From: DAOMOD01 sp035444205
Lineage (GTDB): Bacteria > Pseudomonadota > Gammaproteobacteria > Xanthomonadales > BPKI01
Assembly (NCBI GenBank): GCA_035444205.1
Contig: DAOMOD010000218.1
Span: 1-7,018 of the forward strand
Reading direction: 5' to 3'
Length of the DNA: 7,018 bases
Positions 1 to 5,948 of the stretch are shown in pieces. Under the pieces are notes generated by a model that was not told the origin of the DNA, searched no databases, and saw only the letters and a program-made list of their open reading frames with translations. Both the position numbers and the translations under genes were made by a program. Position 1 is the stretch's first letter; each line of letters opens with the position of its first letter.

Positions 1-375
1 CTGCTGGGCCACCGCCGTGCCGATCGCGCCGGGCGATGCGCCGATCACCGTCGACGGTTTGTGCGCGAAGGCATTGGTTCCCCACGGGCGGCTCGCCCAG
101 TCGATCGCGTTTTTCAGGCCGCCAGGAATCGAACGGTTGAACTCGGGCGTGACGAAAAGCACGGCATCGGAGGCGGAAATCGCGGCTTTGAACGTCCGCG
201 CCACCGGCGGATAGTCGGCGTCGAAGTCCTGGCTGTAGATCGGCAGGTCCTTGAACACGATCTCGGCGAACTGGAGGCTGGGCGGCGCCAGCTTCACCAG
301 TGCACGCGCGAGCTTGCGGTTGATCGAGGTCGACGAAAGGCTGCCGATCAGGTAGCCGACCTTGTAGATCTTCAT
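1..375 (-). CDS. NADPH-dependent FMN reductase family protein, 3' end cut by window edge
   Basis: The first 125 codons are present; the frame stays open to the left edge, and family members such as ChrR/YieF are about 180-190 residues, so about a third is missing. It is a flavodoxin-like fold flavoprotein. Visible motifs are the FMN-phosphate loop GSLSSTSINRKLA (residues 11-23), PEFNRSIPGGLKNAIDWASR (77-96), which matches the PEYN..PG.LKNAIDW signature of the family, and GASPGAIG (112-119). Known relatives use NAD(P)H to reduce FMN, quinones, chromate or azo compounds, often by two-electron transfer, in the cytoplasm. The start is the ATG at 375, preceded by GAGGAG at a 6-nt spacing. It lies 144 bp after pchF on the same strand. 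A role in removing quinone-type by-products of the phenol pathway is inference. The family call is firm; the substrate is unknown. Confidence 0.88.
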   Translation of the reverse strand, partial: MKIYKVGYLIGSLSSTSINRKLARALVKLAPPSLQFAEIVFKDLPIYSQDFDADYPPVARTFKAAISASDAVLFVTPEFNRSIPGGLKNAIDWASRPWGTNAFAHKPSTVIGASPGAIGTAVAQQ

Positions 376-381
376 GTGCTA

Positions 382-387
382 CTCCTC
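382..387 (-). promoter_or_regulatory. Ribosome binding site of the FMN reductase gene
   Basis: The minus strand reads GAGGAG, six bases before the ATG at 375-373. This is a near-ideal Shine-Dalgarno sequence and fixes the start of the reductase gene. The gene has its own efficient initiation signal rather than relying on coupling to pchF 144 bp away. Confidence 0.75.
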
Positions 388-411
388 AGGTTTCGGTTGG
401 ACAGCATGGAA

Positions 412-426
412 GCCGCCGGAGGCGGC
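412..426. repeat. Small GC-rich inverted repeat between pchF and the reductase gene
   Basis: GCCGCC and GGCGGC arms (412-417 and 421-426) flank a 3-base loop. It is short, lacks a T-run on either side, and in DNA this GC-rich could be chance. It lies 37 bp upstream of the reductase start, inside the only sizeable gap on that side. Confidence 0.3.
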
Positions 427-485
427 CAGCGCGGGATCGACTCCGGATCACGGTATGGACCAGGGTCGACGGTGATGTCGAACTG

Positions 486-519
486 CCGCGTATCGACGCC
501 CTCGATCGTCGATACGCGG
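486..519 (-). terminator. Strong hairpin directly after the pchF stop codon
   Basis: Two perfect 13-base arms, CCGCGTATCGACG (486-498) and CGTCGATACGCGG (507-519), enclose an 8-base loop. On the minus strand the stem begins at the base right after the pchF TGA (522-520). No run of T follows the stem in the direction of transcription, so it is not a classical intrinsic terminator. It could cap and stabilise the 3' end of the pch message, partly terminate it, or mark a repeat family. The inverted repeat is certain; its function is not. Confidence 0.5.
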
Positions 520-2091
520 TCAGGACGTGCGCCAGGTTTCCAGATCGATGCCGCAGCGGCCTGGCGCGAGGATGTTGTTCGGGTCCACCGCGCGTTTGAT
601 CGTGTGCTCCAGATCGCGTTTGACCGGGCCGTAGCTCTTCGCCACGCGCTCCTGGAATCGGGTGTTGACGCGATAGACCGCGTAGCCCTCCTTCTCGAAC
701 TCGTCCAGCAGCTCGCCAAAGCAGGCGTCGGCACGCTTGGTTTCCTCAGGGTCGGTGCGGTTGTAGAGCACGTCGATGACGTGGTGCATGTCACGCGGGG
801 CGACGATGAACTCGGCCACGTAGTCCAGGCCGTACTTGTGCAGGATGCGCTTGGCCAGCGCCGCCTGCTTCCTGCACTCGTTGCCGCGCGCCTCGCTGAC
901 CGGTGCGAACCACATCGAGCCGCCGCCGCCGCGCCAGTTGTAGAGGCCGAATTCCTGCAGGTTGGGTACGCCGGACATCAGCTCGGCGCGGTACTTGAAC
1001 GGCTGGGTGTCGCCGGCGTCTTCCTGGGTGACGATGCGGCCCTTGCCGAGCTTTCGGAACGCCTCGGAAACGAGTTTCCAGTCGGCGTCGACCTGTTCCC
1101 GGGTGCCGTACAGCGCCGCGTACAGGTTCCAGGCACCCATGCCGGTGTCCTGCTGCATCTTCTTGAGCACGTGGTCTGGCGTGTGGCCGGGCTCGCTGAT
1201 GTAGTCGGCGCGCTTCAGGTGCGCGCTGCCGGCTTCCCACAGCACGTTGGCGATGACCACCGAGTTGGGGATGGTGCCGGAGATGCGCAGCGGGCGCAGG
1301 ATGTCGACGATCTCGACGATGTCCTCCTCGTTCTCGAAGATCACCTCGAAGGGCTTGTACACCGGCGGCTTGGGCATCAGCCAGAAGCCCATCTTGGTGG
1401 TGATGCCGTAGTTGGATTGGGTGAACATGCCGTCCAGCGTCGGGCCGTAGCCCCACTTGAAGATCTGCCAGGTATTGTTGCCGGGCACACCGCCCATGCC
1501 GGTGCGGTAGACGTCGCCGTTGGCCAGCACCACTTCCATGCCGCACTGCATCATGAAGTGCTCGCCGTAGGGGGTGTAGCCCACGCCACGGTCCATGGTG
1601 TTGCCCAGCGGTCCGGCGATGGCGGACGGTGCGGAAAAGGAGAGCATCAGCCCCAGCTTGTTATCTTCGATGTAGTCGTAGAGCTGCTGGAAAGTCACGC
1701 CCGGCTCGACCAGGGCGTAGCACATGTCCGGATCGACCTTGAGGATCTTGTTCATCTTCTTCAGGTCGAGGATGACCTGGCCGCGCTGCACCGGCGCGGC
1801 CGAACCGTAGCCGAAGTTGCGTCCGGTGGAGATGGTCCAGATCGGGATCTTGTGCTCGTTGCAGATTTTCAGGATGCCCTGGATCTGCTCCACGGTGGTC
1901 GCGGTGAGCGCGGCCGAAGGCGCGTGCGCGGCGTTGTCCACCGGCATCATGATCTTGTTGTAGGGCAAAAGCTGCGCGGGCTGGACCAACACGTTGTCGC
2001 CACCCAGCAGCGCGCGGAATTTTTCGATGGCCTGGCCGAACTGTTCCTGGCTTACCCCACGCGGCAGCACGGCATATTCTTGGTCGCTCAT
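520..2091 (-). CDS. pchF: 4-cresol dehydrogenase (hydroxylating), flavoprotein subunit
   Basis: This 523-residue protein is the FAD subunit of p-cresol methylhydroxylase, of the vanillyl-alcohol oxidase family. It oxidises 4-alkylphenols to a quinone methide, which water converts to the 4-hydroxybenzyl alcohol and, after a second oxidation, to the aldehyde. Electrons pass to the cytochrome subunit PchC. The PCMH-type FAD-binding domain covers roughly residues 55-240 and the substrate/cap domain the rest. Residues known as important in the P. putida enzyme fall at the same numbers here: Tyr95 (in RNFGYG), Tyr384 (in FGLYNWRGGGG, the covalent 8-alpha-O-tyrosyl FAD link), Glu380, Glu427, His436, Asp440, Tyr473 and Arg474. 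The closely related oxidase VAO uses a histidine for the FAD link, so the tyrosine favours a cytochrome-coupled dehydrogenase. No signal peptide is visible. The start is ATG at 2091, three bases after pchX, with AAGGAG upstream. The exact preferred substrate (p-cresol, creosol, longer alkylphenols) cannot be read from the sequence. Confidence 0.96.
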   Translation of the reverse strand: MSDQEYAVLPRGVSQEQFGQAIEKFRALLGGDNVLVQPAQLLPYNKIMMPVDNAAHAPSAALTATTVEQIQGILKICNEHKIPIWTISTGRNFGYGSAAPVQRGQVILDLKKMNKILKVDPDMCYALVEPGVTFQQLYDYIEDNKLGLMLSFSAPSAIAGPLGNTMDRGVGYTPYGEHFMMQCGMEVVLANGDVYRTGMGGVPGNNTWQIFKWGYGPTLDGMFTQSNYGITTKMGFWLMPKPPVYKPFEVIFENEEDIVEIVDILRPLRISGTIPNSVVIANVLWEAGSAHLKRADYISEPGHTPDHVLKKMQQDTGMGAWNLYAALYGTREQVDADWKLVSEAFRKLGKGRIVTQEDAGDTQPFKYRAELMSGVPNLQEFGLYNWRGGGGSMWFAPVSEARGNECRKQAALAKRILHKYGLDYVAEFIVAPRDMHHVIDVLYNRTDPEETKRADACFGELLDEFEKEGYAVYRVNTRFQERVAKSYGPVKRDLEHTIKRAVDPNNILAPGRCGIDLETWRTS

Positions 2092-2094
2092 GGA

Positions 2095-2793
2095 TCAGAC
2101 TCCTTCGGGCTCGATCAGGAATGAAACGAAGCTGCCGGGATGCGGTGTCCGGCCCGAATGCGGCAGCGGAGCCGGAGCCGGCACTCGCGCGTCCGTCCGC
2201 GCCAGCAGCCAGCCGACGGCGGCGGCCCATTGCCCGTGATCCGCGCTGCCGCATGCCAAAGCCTCCGCTTGGAACACCGGCGTGAGGCTGTGCTGGCGGT
2301 CCTCGGTGATGCTGAAGCCGGCACCGCAGTCCCGGAGCTGCCGCGCAAGCTCGCGCGCACCGCCTTCGACACGGTCGGTGGTCAGCAGGCGATGGCGACT
2401 TCCACCAGCCTGCACGCTGTGCTGGCCCAGCCAGGCGATGCGGGTGCCGGCGCTGCGCGCAACGTCCAGCAGCGGTGCCGAAGAGGCATCATCGAGCAGC
2501 CCGACGATCCGCATCGGACGATCGCCGTGCCACATCTTTTCCAATTCACGCAGCAACCGCACCAGGTCCGATCCGGCCTGACGCACCTGCAGCAGCGAAC
2601 CCAGGCCGGCGTGCGCGCCCTGTGCAAAGGCCGCGCCGCTGGATGTCCCGACCACGGCCAGCACGGGGACGTCGGTTGCGCTCGCAGCGCCGGTCATGCC
2701 GTTCGCCAGCGCCGGCAGCGCCGCGCCCAGCATCGGTGCGGCAATGCCTCCGATTGCCATGCCCTTGAGTACGGTGCGCCGATCCAGGCTCAT
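2095..2793 (-). CDS. pchX: PchX-like protein of unknown function with a Tat signal peptide
   Basis: The 232-residue product lies between the cytochrome and flavoprotein genes, exactly where pchX sits in P. putida pch clusters; the name rests mainly on this position. The N-terminus reads MSLDRRTVLKGMAIGG, a twin-arginine motif followed by a hydrophobic stretch and an ALA site for cleavage after residue 30. A folded protein would thus be sent out through the Tat system. The mature part (about 200 residues) shows no cofactor motif or further membrane segment that I recognise. It has two cysteines (156, 181) that could form a disulfide in the periplasm, and a proline/histidine-rich segment near 205-219. 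Start: the ATG at 2793 overlaps the pchC stop as ATGA and has AAAGGAG 7 nt upstream; the open frame extends further upstream, but that part is pchC read in another frame. Role inferred: assembly or export of PchF. Confidence 0.85.
   Translation of the reverse strand: MSLDRRTVLKGMAIGGIAAPMLGAALPALANGMTGAASATDVPVLAVVGTSSGAAFAQGAHAGLGSLLQVRQAGSDLVRLLRELEKMWHGDRPMRIVGLLDDASSAPLLDVARSAGTRIAWLGQHSVQAGGSRHRLLTTDRVEGGARELARQLRDCGAGFSITEDRQHSLTPVFQAEALACGSADHGQWAAAVGWLLARTDARVPAPAPLPHSGRTPHPGSFVSFLIEPEGV
2100..2105 (-). promoter_or_regulatory. Ribosome binding site of pchF, inside the pchX 3' end
   Basis: The minus strand reads AAGGAG, 8 nt before the pchF ATG. It lies within the last codons of pchX (Glu-Gly-Val-stop), so ribosomes finishing pchX end right where pchF initiation starts. 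This suggests translational coupling. Confidence 0.7.
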
Positions 2794-3146
2794 GGTGTGG
2801 CTCCTTTCGGCTTCGGTGGCGGTGCCGCCGGCAGGGTGTTGACGTATTCGGTCAGCAGCTCGAGAGACTTGTCGTCGATATGTGATTCGGGGAACGCAGG
2901 CATGGCGTTCAGCCCGTTGCGGGCGATGGCGATGATGAAAGCGGCCGGCAAGCCGCGGCCCTGGATCGACGTGCCTACGCCCACCTCGTGCTTGTGGCAA
3001 TAGCCGCAAAGCTTGTCGTAGGCCTCCTTGCCGCTGCTGTACGTGCTCTCCTGCGCGTGCAGCGGGCTGAACATCGCAACCAGTGTCAGCGCCGCGGTGG
3101 CGAAGAGGGTCCGCTTCAAGGCAATGCGGGCTACGGAACTGTCCAT
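2790..3146 (-). CDS. pchC: 4-cresol dehydrogenase, cytochrome c subunit
   Basis: This 118-residue precursor is the electron-accepting subunit of p-cresol methylhydroxylase. A Sec-type signal peptide (basic start with Arg7, Lys11 and Arg12, then a hydrophobic core from about 13 to 26) ends at LHA, giving cleavage after residue 31 and a mature protein of 87 residues. The single c-type haem site is CGYCH (47-51), with His51 as one axial ligand and Met82 (in NAMPAFPE) the probable second. Haem is attached in the periplasm by the cytochrome c maturation system, so the mature subunit is periplasmic. In the P. putida enzyme, binding of this subunit is needed for covalent FAD attachment to PchF. The C-terminus is a Pro/Lys-rich tail (APPPKPKGATP). 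The start at 3146 lies 11 bp after the pchA stop, and the gene overlaps pchX by 4 bp (ATGA). Confidence 0.95.
   Translation of the reverse strand: MDSSVARIALKRTLFATAALTLVAMFSPLHAQESTYSSGKEAYDKLCGYCHKHEVGVGTSIQGRGLPAAFIIAIARNGLNAMPAFPESHIDDKSLELLTEYVNTLPAAPPPKPKGATP
2801..2807 (-). promoter_or_regulatory. Ribosome binding site of pchX, inside pchC
   Basis: The minus strand reads AAAGGAG, 7 nt before the pchX ATG at 2793. It decides the start: only this ATG, which overlaps the pchC stop, has such a signal. It places the start just before the Tat motif. Confidence 0.7.
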
Positions 3147-3157
3147 GGCTGACTTCT

Positions 3158-4636
3158 CTAGAAGGGAAAGGGTCGCGGGCCCGTCTGGATCGTGATCCAG
3201 TGGTCGGTGGTGAACTCGTCGATGGCCCAGTCGCCGTTGAAGCGGCCCAGGCCGGAATTCTTCTCGCCACCAAAGGGCGCGTTGTAGTCGTCGTTGACCG
3301 GCATGTCGTTCACATGCGTCATGCCGGCGCGGACGCGGCGGGCGAACTCGATGCCGCGCGCCACGTCGCCGGTGAACACCGTGCTGGAGAGCCCGTAGTC
3401 GCTGGCGTTGGCCAACTCCAGCGCGTGCCCGGCGTCACGCGCGGACTGGATGCCCACCAGCGGCCCGAAGATCTCCTCGCGGGCGATCTCCATCTCGGCG
3501 GTGACGCTGCCGAACACGTGCGGCGGCATCACGTTGCCCTCGGGTTCGCCGCCCAGCAGCACGGTCGCGCCTTCTGCTTTCGCCTTGGCCACCTTGGCGC
3601 GCAGCGCGTCGAGCTGTTTCATGTTGATCACCGGGCCGACCACTGTTTCCGGCTTGTCCGGATCGCCCACCGGCAGCGCCTTGACCCGTTCGACGAAGCG
3701 CTTCGTGAACGCCTCCAGCAGCGGTGCCTCGACGATGATGCGGTTGATCGCCATGCAGATCTGTCCCTGGTGCAGGAACTTGCCGACCACCGCGGCGTTG
3801 ACTGCCGCCTCCACATCGGCATCGGCCAGCACCACGAAGGGACTGTTGCCGCCCAACTCCAGCGCGACGTGCTTGAGGTGCTCGCCGCCGCTGGCGATGC
3901 GACCGATGCCGCGCCCGACGTCGGTCGAGCCGGTGAAGGAAATGAAGGCCGGCACCGGATGCTCGACGAAGGCATCACCGATCTCCGAACCTGCGCCCAC
4001 CAGCACGCTGAGCACGCCCGGTGGCACCCCGGCCTCCTCGAAGATCCGCGCCAGCAGCAGGCCGCCGGTCACCGGCGTGTCGCTCGCCGGTTTCACCACC
4101 ACCGCGTTGCCCAGCGCCAGCGCCGGCGCGACCGAGCGGATGCTCAGGTGCAGCGGGAAGTTCCACGGGCTGATCACGCCCACCACGCCCAGCGGCTGGC
4201 GGTAGACCAGGCTTTGCTTGTTCGGCACGTCGGAGGCAAGCACGCGGCCGTGGCTGCGCGAGGGCATGCCGGCCGCCTCCAGCGTGATGGCGCGCGCCGA
4301 GCCCCATTCGATCGCGGCCTTGATCCGGGTGCTGCCGGATTCGCGCACCAGCCAGTCGAGGATTTCGTCGCGGCGCGCATCGAAGATCGCCACCGCCCGG
4401 TGCATCACCGCAGCGCGTTCGCCCGGGCCTTTGGCCGCCCAGTCCGGCTGCGCCTTCGCGGCGGCCCGGTAGGCCTCGTCCAGGTCGGCCTTGCTGGCCA
4501 TCGCGATATCCAGCAGCTTTTGGCCGCTGAAAGGATTGGTGACCTCAAGCCGGCGTCCGGAGGCGCCTTCGCGCCACTTGCCGGCGATCGGAAGCAGGCC
4601 GAAGTCCCCGTAGCGGGTGGATGCCTTTGCGTTCAT
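3158..4636 (-). CDS. pchA: 4-hydroxybenzaldehyde dehydrogenase (aldehyde dehydrogenase family)
   Basis: This 492-residue aldehyde dehydrogenase is of usual family length. Its expected reaction is NAD(P)+-dependent oxidation of 4-hydroxybenzaldehyde, the product of PchCF, to 4-hydroxybenzoate in the cytoplasm; that acid normally enters the protocatechuate route, whose genes are not in this window. Visible family residues are Asn159 (in SPWNFP), the cofactor loop FTGSTDVG (234-241), the general base Glu260 (in LELGGN), the catalytic Cys294 (in HQGQICMAIN) and Glu388 (in EEIFGP). The start ATG at 4636 is preceded by GAGAGG, which overlaps the stop of the upstream alcohol dehydrogenase gene 12 bp away. 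The stop lies 11 bp before pchC, so the genes are surely co-transcribed. Motifs alone would also allow a vanillin or benzaldehyde dehydrogenase; the pch context gives the assignment. Confidence 0.93.
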   Translation of the reverse strand: MNAKASTRYGDFGLLPIAGKWREGASGRRLEVTNPFSGQKLLDIAMASKADLDEAYRAAAKAQPDWAAKGPGERAAVMHRAVAIFDARRDEILDWLVRESGSTRIKAAIEWGSARAITLEAAGMPSRSHGRVLASDVPNKQSLVYRQPLGVVGVISPWNFPLHLSIRSVAPALALGNAVVVKPASDTPVTGGLLLARIFEEAGVPPGVLSVLVGAGSEIGDAFVEHPVPAFISFTGSTDVGRGIGRIASGGEHLKHVALELGGNSPFVVLADADVEAAVNAAVVGKFLHQGQICMAINRIIVEAPLLEAFTKRFVERVKALPVGDPDKPETVVGPVINMKQLDALRAKVAKAKAEGATVLLGGEPEGNVMPPHVFGSVTAEMEIAREEIFGPLVGIQSARDAGHALELANASDYGLSSTVFTGDVARGIEFARRVRAGMTHVNDMPVNDDYNAPFGGEKNSGLGRFNGDWAIDEFTTDHWITIQTGPRPFPF

Positions 4637-4648
4637 CGGACCAGCCTC

Positions 4649-5734
4649 TCACGGCAGGCGCAGGATCGGCTTGACGGTCTTGCCGCTGGCGGAGTCGTCG
4701 AAGGCCTTGGCGATGTCGGCGAAATCGTAGAAGCCGACCAGTTTGTCGAAGGGAAACTTCCCGGCCTTGTAGAACGCCACCAGCTGCGGGATGAACACGC
4801 GCGGCACCGAGTCGCCCTCGATCACGCCGATCATGCTCTTGCCTTCGGCCATCAGGTCGTTGTGCACATCCAGCTCCATCTTCGGGGTCACCCCGACGAT
4901 GGCGGCGGTGCCCAGCGGCCGCAGCGCGTTCAGGCATTGCCGCACCACCGGCGGCGCGCCGGTGGTTTCCACCGCGTAGTGCGTGCCGCCGGAGGCCGCC
5001 TTGATCTCCTTGACCACGTCGACCTTCTTGCCGTTGAAAGCGTGGGTCGCACCCAGCTCGCGCGCCAGCTCCAGACGGTTGTCGTGGATATCGACGGCAA
5101 AGATCTGCGGGCAGCCGGCGATTTTCGCGGCCATGATCGCGCTCAGGCCGACCGCACCGCAGCCATAGACCGCGATCGAGGTGTCGAAGTCGGGCTTCAG
5201 GCGGTTCAACACGGTGCCGGCACCGGTCTGGATGCCGCAGCCCAGCGGGCCGAGCAGGGCCAGGTCCACGTCCTTGTCGACCTTGACCACGTTGCGCTCG
5301 TGCGCCACGGCGTAGCTGCCGAACGAGGATTGGCCGAAGAAGGTCGACAGGTCGGTGTCGCCCTGGTGCAGGCGCGCGGTCCCGTCTTCCATGCGCCCAC
5401 CGAAGTTCAGGTCGTTGAAGGTGTCGCAGACCGTCGGATGGCCGGTCAGGCAGTTGCCGCATCGGCCGCAGTGGGCGAACGACATCACCACATGGTCGCC
5501 GGGTGCGAGGCTGGCGACGTTGGCACCGACCTTCTCGACGATACCGCTGCCCTCGTGCCCAAGCACCACCGGATACGGCGTGACGGCCAGATCGCGCCCG
5601 ACCGCATCGGTGTGGCAGACGCCGGTGGCCACCACCTTCACCAGCACCTCGTTGGGGCCGGGTCCCGACAAATCCACGTCTTCGATCAGGAAGGAAGCGC
5701 CCTGGGCGCGAGTGACTGCAGCCTGGATCTTCAT
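4649..5734 (-). CDS. Zinc-dependent aryl-alcohol dehydrogenase (benzyl alcohol dehydrogenase-like)
   Basis: This 361-residue medium-chain dehydrogenase resembles benzyl alcohol dehydrogenases such as XylB/AreB. It should interconvert an aromatic alcohol and its aldehyde with NAD+. Catalytic zinc ligands are Cys40 (in GVCHTD), His60 (in GHEGSG) and Cys166 (in GPLGCGIQTG); the structural zinc site is Cys89, Cys92, Cys95 and Cys103. The Rossmann motif is GCGAVG (191-196), and Asp215 after the next strand points to NAD+ rather than NADP+. An in-frame ATG at 5776 would add 14 residues, but only the ATG at 5734 has a strong GGAGG upstream and gives the family-typical start. As the first operon gene, 12 bp before pchA, it probably oxidises 4-hydroxybenzyl alcohol or a relative formed by PchCF, feeding PchA. 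The class is firm; the substrate is inferred. Confidence 0.92.
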   Translation of the reverse strand: MKIQAAVTRAQGASFLIEDVDLSGPGPNEVLVKVVATGVCHTDAVGRDLAVTPYPVVLGHEGSGIVEKVGANVASLAPGDHVVMSFAHCGRCGNCLTGHPTVCDTFNDLNFGGRMEDGTARLHQGDTDLSTFFGQSSFGSYAVAHERNVVKVDKDVDLALLGPLGCGIQTGAGTVLNRLKPDFDTSIAVYGCGAVGLSAIMAAKIAGCPQIFAVDIHDNRLELARELGATHAFNGKKVDVVKEIKAASGGTHYAVETTGAPPVVRQCLNALRPLGTAAIVGVTPKMELDVHNDLMAEGKSMIGVIEGDSVPRVFIPQLVAFYKAGKFPFDKLVGFYDFADIAKAFDDSASGKTVKPILRLP

Positions 5735-5739
5735 GACAA

Positions 5740-5744
5740 CCTCC
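5740..5744 (-). promoter_or_regulatory. Ribosome binding site of the alcohol dehydrogenase gene
   Basis: The minus strand reads GGAGG, 5 nt before the ATG at 5734. No comparable signal precedes the alternative ATG at 5776, so this site sets the first start of the pch operon. Confidence 0.75.
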
Positions 5745-5771
5745 GGACGATCGACCGAGATGGTGATGGTG

Positions 5772-5777
5772 AGCATA
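5772..5777 (-). promoter_or_regulatory. Possible -10 element of the pch operon
   Basis: The minus strand reads TATGCT, close to TATAAT, about 38 bp before the first start codon. This would give a leader of about 30 nt. No good -35 hexamer lies 16-18 bp upstream, which could mean activator dependence or that the match is chance. Confidence 0.25.
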
Positions 5778-5811
5778 GTCTTGTTTCGGCGATGGCGGCC
5801 AGTACCGTGAT

Positions 5812-5827
5812 CGACGGCACGCCGTCG
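5812..5827. promoter_or_regulatory. 16-bp inverted repeat upstream of the pch operon, possible operator
   Basis: Arms CGACGGC (5812-5818) and GCCGTCG (5821-5827) are perfect and separated by two bases. The repeat lies in the divergent gap, about 35 bp upstream of the candidate -10 of the operon, a common place for an activator or repressor site. GC-rich palindromes are frequent in such DNA, so the operator reading is tentative. Confidence 0.35.
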
Positions 5828-5829
5828 GC

Positions 5830-5849
5830 CGTCTGCGCGCTGTCAGACG
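5830..5849. repeat. Second inverted repeat in the divergent gap
   Basis: Arms CGTCTG (5830-5835) and CAGACG (5844-5849) flank an 8-base spacer. This puts two dyads within 40 bp in the only non-coding gap that can hold the operon promoter. It could be part of a regulator site or of the leader of the divergent gene; either is inference. Confidence 0.3.
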
Positions 5850-5948
5850 CGGCGGGAACGGCGGATCACGCGTCCACGGGCTGCTGCCACCGTGCGTTCA
5901 TCCACGAGTTCTGGCAGTCTTGCGCGCCCCTTGCTTCCGGCTGCCACC

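Noticed and set aside
61..2124. A 687-codon open frame on the plus strand across the pchF region
   Set aside because: It is antisense to pchF, whose protein matches a known enzyme residue by residue. The plus-strand product is rich in Arg, Val, Asp and His with no family motif, typical of the mirror frame of a high-GC gene.
2794..3273. A 160-codon upstream extension of the pchX frame
   Set aside because: These codons are pchC and the pchA end read in another frame. The ATG at 2793 has a strong ribosome site and gives a clean Tat signal peptide.
5735..5776. Longer alcohol dehydrogenase start at 5776
   Set aside because: There is no ribosome site before it and the 14 added residues are not typical of the family, while GGAGG precedes the ATG at 5734.
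5892..5948. Longer start for the DUF6165-like gene
   Set aside because: The added 19 residues are low-complexity (Ser, Leu, Pro, Ala) and lie in the presumed control region; the conserved-looking sequence begins at 5949.
5911..5948. A TGGCAG...TTGC string that looks like a sigma-54 promoter
   Set aside because: The distance between the GG and GC elements is too short for sigma-54 (about 7 rather than 10 bases between them), and it points toward the DUF6165-like gene, not the pch operon.
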